NCBI GenBank assembly: GCA_964533785.1
Contig: CAZHNG010000268.1
Location: forward strand, 1-9,413
Length of the DNA: 9,413 nucleotides
Origin: JANQRV01 sp964533785
Lineage (GTDB): Bacteria; Bacteroidota; Bacteroidia; Chitinophagales; Saprospiraceae
Reading direction: 5' to 3'
Shown one piece after another: positions 7,014 through 9,413 of the stretch. Every line of letters begins with the position of its first letter. The stretch's first letter is position 1. The translations under genes and the position numbers were made by a program. The notes under the pieces are model-generated. The model was not told the origin of the DNA, made no database searches, and saw nothing but the letters and a program-made list of their open reading frames with translations.

Positions 7014-8213
7014 TTATTTAAAATGAAAGAAAGAGTCGTCCCCAGTCAATTCTACATGTTTGACAATCCCTTTCGAGATCACTTTTAATATATGAAGAGC
7101 GGGAATTCCAATATCTTTTAACTTTAAATCTGGCCTTGGAAAACTTTGATCTATTTCAGAAGTATAGTCTTTGGCTTTAACCTCTTCATCTTCTGTGGTT
7201 TTAAACTGATCAAAATCCTCTTGACGTACTTTGGGTCGGGGTTTAATGAATGGAATTTTTTCCGAACCATTTTCGGTCATGATAGTCAGGAATATTTCAA
7301 AATGCGTTGCAATACTAACCGCTGAGTCATCAAACATCTTTTGCAATACCCCCAGCGCCTCTCCTATTGTAGAGTTGAAGGAAAGCTCTTTTGCTTTGTT
7401 GATCTCTGTGATCTTGGTATGGCTGCGGCAGGTATCCCTAATTAAATTATAAGGGAGCTTGGTGTATTCGTTTGCCATTCCTTCGTAGTAAAATTGCTCT
7501 CCGGCTAATGAATTTCGAGGATTTGGGTCTACTATAAATTTAAGCGCCTCCTGGACTTGCATAGCTGCAATAATTGAAGAGGTAATGGGCGTGGTGGTTG
7601 CAATTCCCGAGGAGGCATATCTTTTAGCTCTTGTAATACAACTGTTTCGGTATTCAATGTTCTTCCAAGCTTGTGGTGTAATATTGCACTCATAACAGGA
7701 TTTCCCTGGTTGGAAGACCGTAATCTGCCCCCCTAAGTCCATAATACCTCCATCGATCCAAGGTTTGTTCAACCAATGGCAAAATCTATTGATCCACAAC
7801 CGAGTCAGTCGATTGTCCACACACCCGATAACGATATCCACCCGATTGAAAACCCCGAGCCCGATATCCAGAGTAGCATCTCCGTTGATCGTCATCGTTT
7901 TTATACTGGGGTTTATTTCCTTTAATCTTTGAGCCGCAATATCAACTTTCAGGTGAGTGCCTGTACAATCTTGCTCACGAAACAGAACAGATTTAGCCAG
8001 ATTGGAACGTTCAATGACATCAAAATCGGAAATCAAGATATTCTCTACCCCAATCAGAGCGAGATTTTTCAAAACTTCATTACCCAAGGCACCTGCCCCG
8101 ATAACCATCACTTTGGCTTCTTTGATTCGGTTGGAATCCCAATTTAGAGAGGAAAAAACATTACTTCTATCGTCAATGCCTGTAAGGTCAAAGTGTTCGC
8201 GATTGTTTTCCAT
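7014..8213 (-). CDS. E1-like ThiF/MoeB-fold Ubl-activating enzyme with C-terminal UFD-like region
   Basis: 399 aa. It should adenylate the C-terminal Gly of the neighbouring Ubl using ATP and probably form a thioester. Residues about 15-230 are the Rossmann-like adenylation domain: GAGALG nucleotide loop (39-44), SDFD with D65, SNL (70-72), K89, and CVDN with D133 for Mg-ATP, spaced almost as in MoeB. C173 and C176 form CxxC. The partner pair is probably C262-x-x-H265, which would give a Cys3His zinc site. C192 (RNSCITRAK), placed before the TTTPITSSIIAA helix, is the best catalytic cysteine candidate. Residues about 285-399 form an extra C-terminal domain ending IGIPALHILKV...KHVELTGDD. This is the position of the ubiquitin-fold domain that receives the E2 in eukaryotic E1s, and a similar domain is known in some prokaryotic E1s. 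It is the first operon gene; its A-rich leader (CAACACAAAAATCC) has no Shine-Dalgarno. Confidence 0.93.
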   Translation of the reverse strand: MENNREHFDLTGIDDRSNVFSSLNWDSNRIKEAKVMVIGAGALGNEVLKNLALIGVENILISDFDVIERSNLAKSVLFREQDCTGTHLKVDIAAQRLKEINPSIKTMTINGDATLDIGLGVFNRVDIVIGCVDNRLTRLWINRFCHWLNKPWIDGGIMDLGGQITVFQPGKSCYECNITPQAWKNIEYRNSCITRAKRYASSGIATTTPITSSIIAAMQVQEALKFIVDPNPRNSLAGEQFYYEGMANEYTKLPYNLIRDTCRSHTKITEINKAKELSFNSTIGEALGVLQKMFDDSAVSIATHFEIFLTIMTENGSEKIPFIKPRPKVRQEDFDQFKTTEDEEVKAKDYTSEIDQSFPRPDLKLKDIGIPALHILKVISKGIVKHVELTGDDSFFHFK

Positions 8214-8462
8214 GGATTTTTGTGTTGATCTACCACATAAAAGTAATAAAAAATTCTGTTTTTTGAATCTTTTACCGTTAAAGAACTTGCAATCGCACTT
8301 CTTTCAATAAACATGATTAGGGTTTCGCCCATAGCGCTCAAACCACCATAGAAAGCTGCTATTACTACCTTCCATTTCGCTTAAGCCCAAGCTTCATAAA
8401 TCACCAAGGGTATTCTCAATAATACGGCCCCACCACAAGTAACCTAACTAAAGCAATAACTC
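8214..8462. other. Upstream region of the operon, no confident gene
   Basis: About 250 nt between the E1 start and the next broken frame. The minus strand has protein-like stretches in two frames (for example VVIAAFYGGLSAMGETLIMF and SSFLWWFERYGRNPNHVY), but each is bounded by stops and neither has a good start. They may be remnants of a decayed small gene. The operon promoter should lie here. The best -7-like box is TACTTTTA on the minus strand at 8243-8236, compared with the Bacteroidota TAnnTTTG, but no TTG box lies at the right distance. Confidence 0.4.
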
Positions 8463-8884
8463 CTAAGCAATTGTAGGAATTAAGGTTGAAATATTATCAA
8501 TGAAAAACAAACTACCTAGTAAGGTTGCCAAAGCTGGTATAATCCACTTCATCCATTTGTTCAGAGCCAGGAAATCTCGATCGTTAGAATGTTCGATGAC
8601 AAAATCGATGTATTCTTGCGTCTTTTTTCCGAATAGCCGCTGCCTTCTTATTCTTATAGGTATCAGCAAAAGCCTTCCAGGTCTTTTTCTTCCAAGGGCT
8701 GATGGTAAACAAACTGCAAATTACCACTATCAAACCCTTCCAAATTAAAGGGCATATGCATAATACCAAAATGATTGGATTCGTCGGCCATAGCTTTTAA
8801 GATACTGCCAAGACTACCATTCCCGCCTTCTTCTACTTGAAAGGTCACAGTGGTTTGATCCCCTTTTTGCGATACTTGCGCCAT
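8463..8884 (-). pseudogene. Small membrane protein gene split by two apparent frameshifts
   Basis: Three adjoining minus-strand frames read as one protein if two single-base shifts are allowed. The first part starts at ATG 8884 (MAQVSQKGDQTTVTF...) and runs in one frame to LEEKDLEGF. The frame changes at a four-T run (minus strand, 8671-8668) into ADTYKNKKAAAIRKK. It changes again at a six-A run (8628-8623) into TQEYIDFVIEHSNDRDF, followed by a hydrophobic end (IIPALATLLGSLFFI) and a stop at 8465-8463. The joined product would be about 140 aa with one C-terminal TM segment. Both shifts are one extra base in a homopolymer, so either the gene is dead or the sequence has errors. The family is not recognised. 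It lies on the operon strand. Confidence 0.45.
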
Positions 8885-8924
8885 GCCAAAAGTAAGCTCC
8901 TACAAGTTTATTGACTTTGGCAAC

Positions 8925-9074
8925 TCATCGTATAGGTTTGAATATTTCGCAATATGAATACTTGTAACTTATATAAACAGGTTCAGCGACCAGGATGCGA
9001 TACAATTGGTATTGCCCCAACTTTTCATCGTATTGTGCATAAAAATCGCCGGGAAGAAATTTCGGTGTTTTCAC
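8925..9074 (-). CDS. Possible 49-aa small protein or gene fragment
   Basis: A GTG at 9074 opens 49 codons, reading KTPKFLPGDFYAQYDEKLG early and ending FKPIR. The composition is protein-like and rich in aromatic residues. The start PKFLPGDFYAQ...YQLYRILV distantly recalls the N-terminus of Imm26-type immunity proteins (a PGD-then-strand pattern), but that is a weak resemblance. The same frame continues upstream past one TGA into the 9296-9096 remnant. A frame change near the end would extend it to YDELPKSINL and a TAG. It may therefore be part of a broken gene. Confidence 0.3.
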   Translation of the reverse strand: MKTPKFLPGDFYAQYDEKLGQYQLYRILVAEPVYISYKYSYCEIFKPIR

Positions 9075-9095
9075 TGGGTTTTGTTTTTTCCAGCT

Positions 9096-9413
9096 TCAGA
9101 ACCTTGTATCTTTAATGGAAGTTCCCCAAAAATCAATTTTAAGCTCGACTTTAGCATTTTGAAATAAAAACGAGAAATCTTGTAGTAGAGTTTTAAATTT
9201 GAAATAACCACAAATCAAATTTAGATGTATACTGCAAATTTCGGTGAAAGTGGTTCTTCCCCACATTTGATGGAAATGATCAACTAGAATCCCCACCTAT
9301 TGGTCGGCAGGCATTAAAATTCGTTTACGTAACAATTCAAAACCTGCTCGACCATATATCTAGTGCCTCGGGCATTAAATAAACGGTATAGTTCGGGAGG
9401 CTATTTTTCTGCG
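9096..9413 (-). pseudogene. Remnant reading frame entering from the right edge
   Basis: On the minus strand the edge reads NSLPNYTVYLMPEALDIWSSRF and then TGA. If one T of a four-T run near 9345 is ignored, it continues as ELLRKRILMPADQ, a TAG, then VGILVDHFHQMWGRTTF... to a TGA at 9098-9096. The coherent text across one shift and one nonsense codon suggests a decayed gene whose start lies outside the window. No family is recognised. It could also be chance. Confidence 0.3.

Noticed and set aside
6689..8213. MoaD/ThiS-type cofactor or CBASS Cap2-like reading of the E1-Ubl pair
   Set aside because: The separate HPN-type E2, the JAMM gene and the E1 C-terminal domain point to conjugation; no thiamine, molybdopterin or cyclic nucleotide synthase genes are present.
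8236..8243. TACTTTTA as a Bacteroidota -7 promoter box
   Set aside because: It matches TAnnTTTG except the last base, but no TTG box sits about 20 nt upstream, and the AT-rich region gives such matches by chance.
8245..8270. A6/T6 inverted repeat on the minus strand (AAAAAACAGAATTTTTT) as a terminator
   Set aside because: The stem is only A-T pairs without GC and would be too weak for an intrinsic terminator.
8144..8341. 65-aa minus-strand ORF overlapping the E1 start
   Set aside because: It runs 70 nt into the E1 gene in another frame and has no clear start signal; the upstream half may be a remnant, but the overlap part is a shadow of E1.

Overview
The window carries one compact minus-strand operon for a ubiquitin-like protein conjugation system attached to the cell envelope. 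A probably Bacteroidota host is suggested by three predicted signal peptides that all end next to a Gln (...LYAQ, ...SFGQ, ...GNSQ), mostly A-rich rather than Shine-Dalgarno leaders, moderately AT-rich DNA, and a possible SprB-like beta domain. No rRNA, tRNA, CRISPR array or intact mobile element was seen.

The operon reads from right to left: E1-like ThiF/MoeB adenylyltransferase (8213-7014), a single-domain YukD-like ubiquitin-like protein ending in Gly (6976-6689), an E2/UBC-fold protein with HPN and catalytic Cys (6659-5937), a large Cys-rich periplasmic protein with a C-terminal membrane anchor (5915-3768), a signal-peptide/periplasmic/TM protein whose cytoplasmic end is a complete JAB/JAMM peptidase (3768-1771), and a signal-peptide/multi-TM protein with a cytoplasmic Cys cluster and a C-terminal FHA-like domain (1763-45). 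A seventh gene may begin at 23 and leave the window. Gaps are 37, 29, 21, -1, 7 and 21 nt, so co-transcription is very likely.

The likely scheme is as follows. The E1 adenylates the Ubl C-terminal Gly and passes it to the E2. Conjugates form at the inner face of the cytoplasmic membrane, where the FHA/Cys-cluster protein may act as scaffold or E3-like factor. The membrane-tethered JAMM protein removes the Ubl. The periplasmic parts of three proteins could feed an envelope signal into this cycle. Enzyme identities rest on visible motifs; the membrane scheme and any defence or stress role are inference. Prokaryotic E1/E2/JAB/YukD-like operons, some with RING partners, have been described by comparative genomics (Burroughs, Iyer and Aravind). 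I do not recognise this exact set with three envelope proteins.

Upstream of the operon (about 8214-9413) there is no convincing intact gene apart from a possible 49-codon ORF. The stretch holds broken minus-strand reading frames that can be joined across short T and A runs, which looks like decayed small genes or sequence errors next to an accessory locus.
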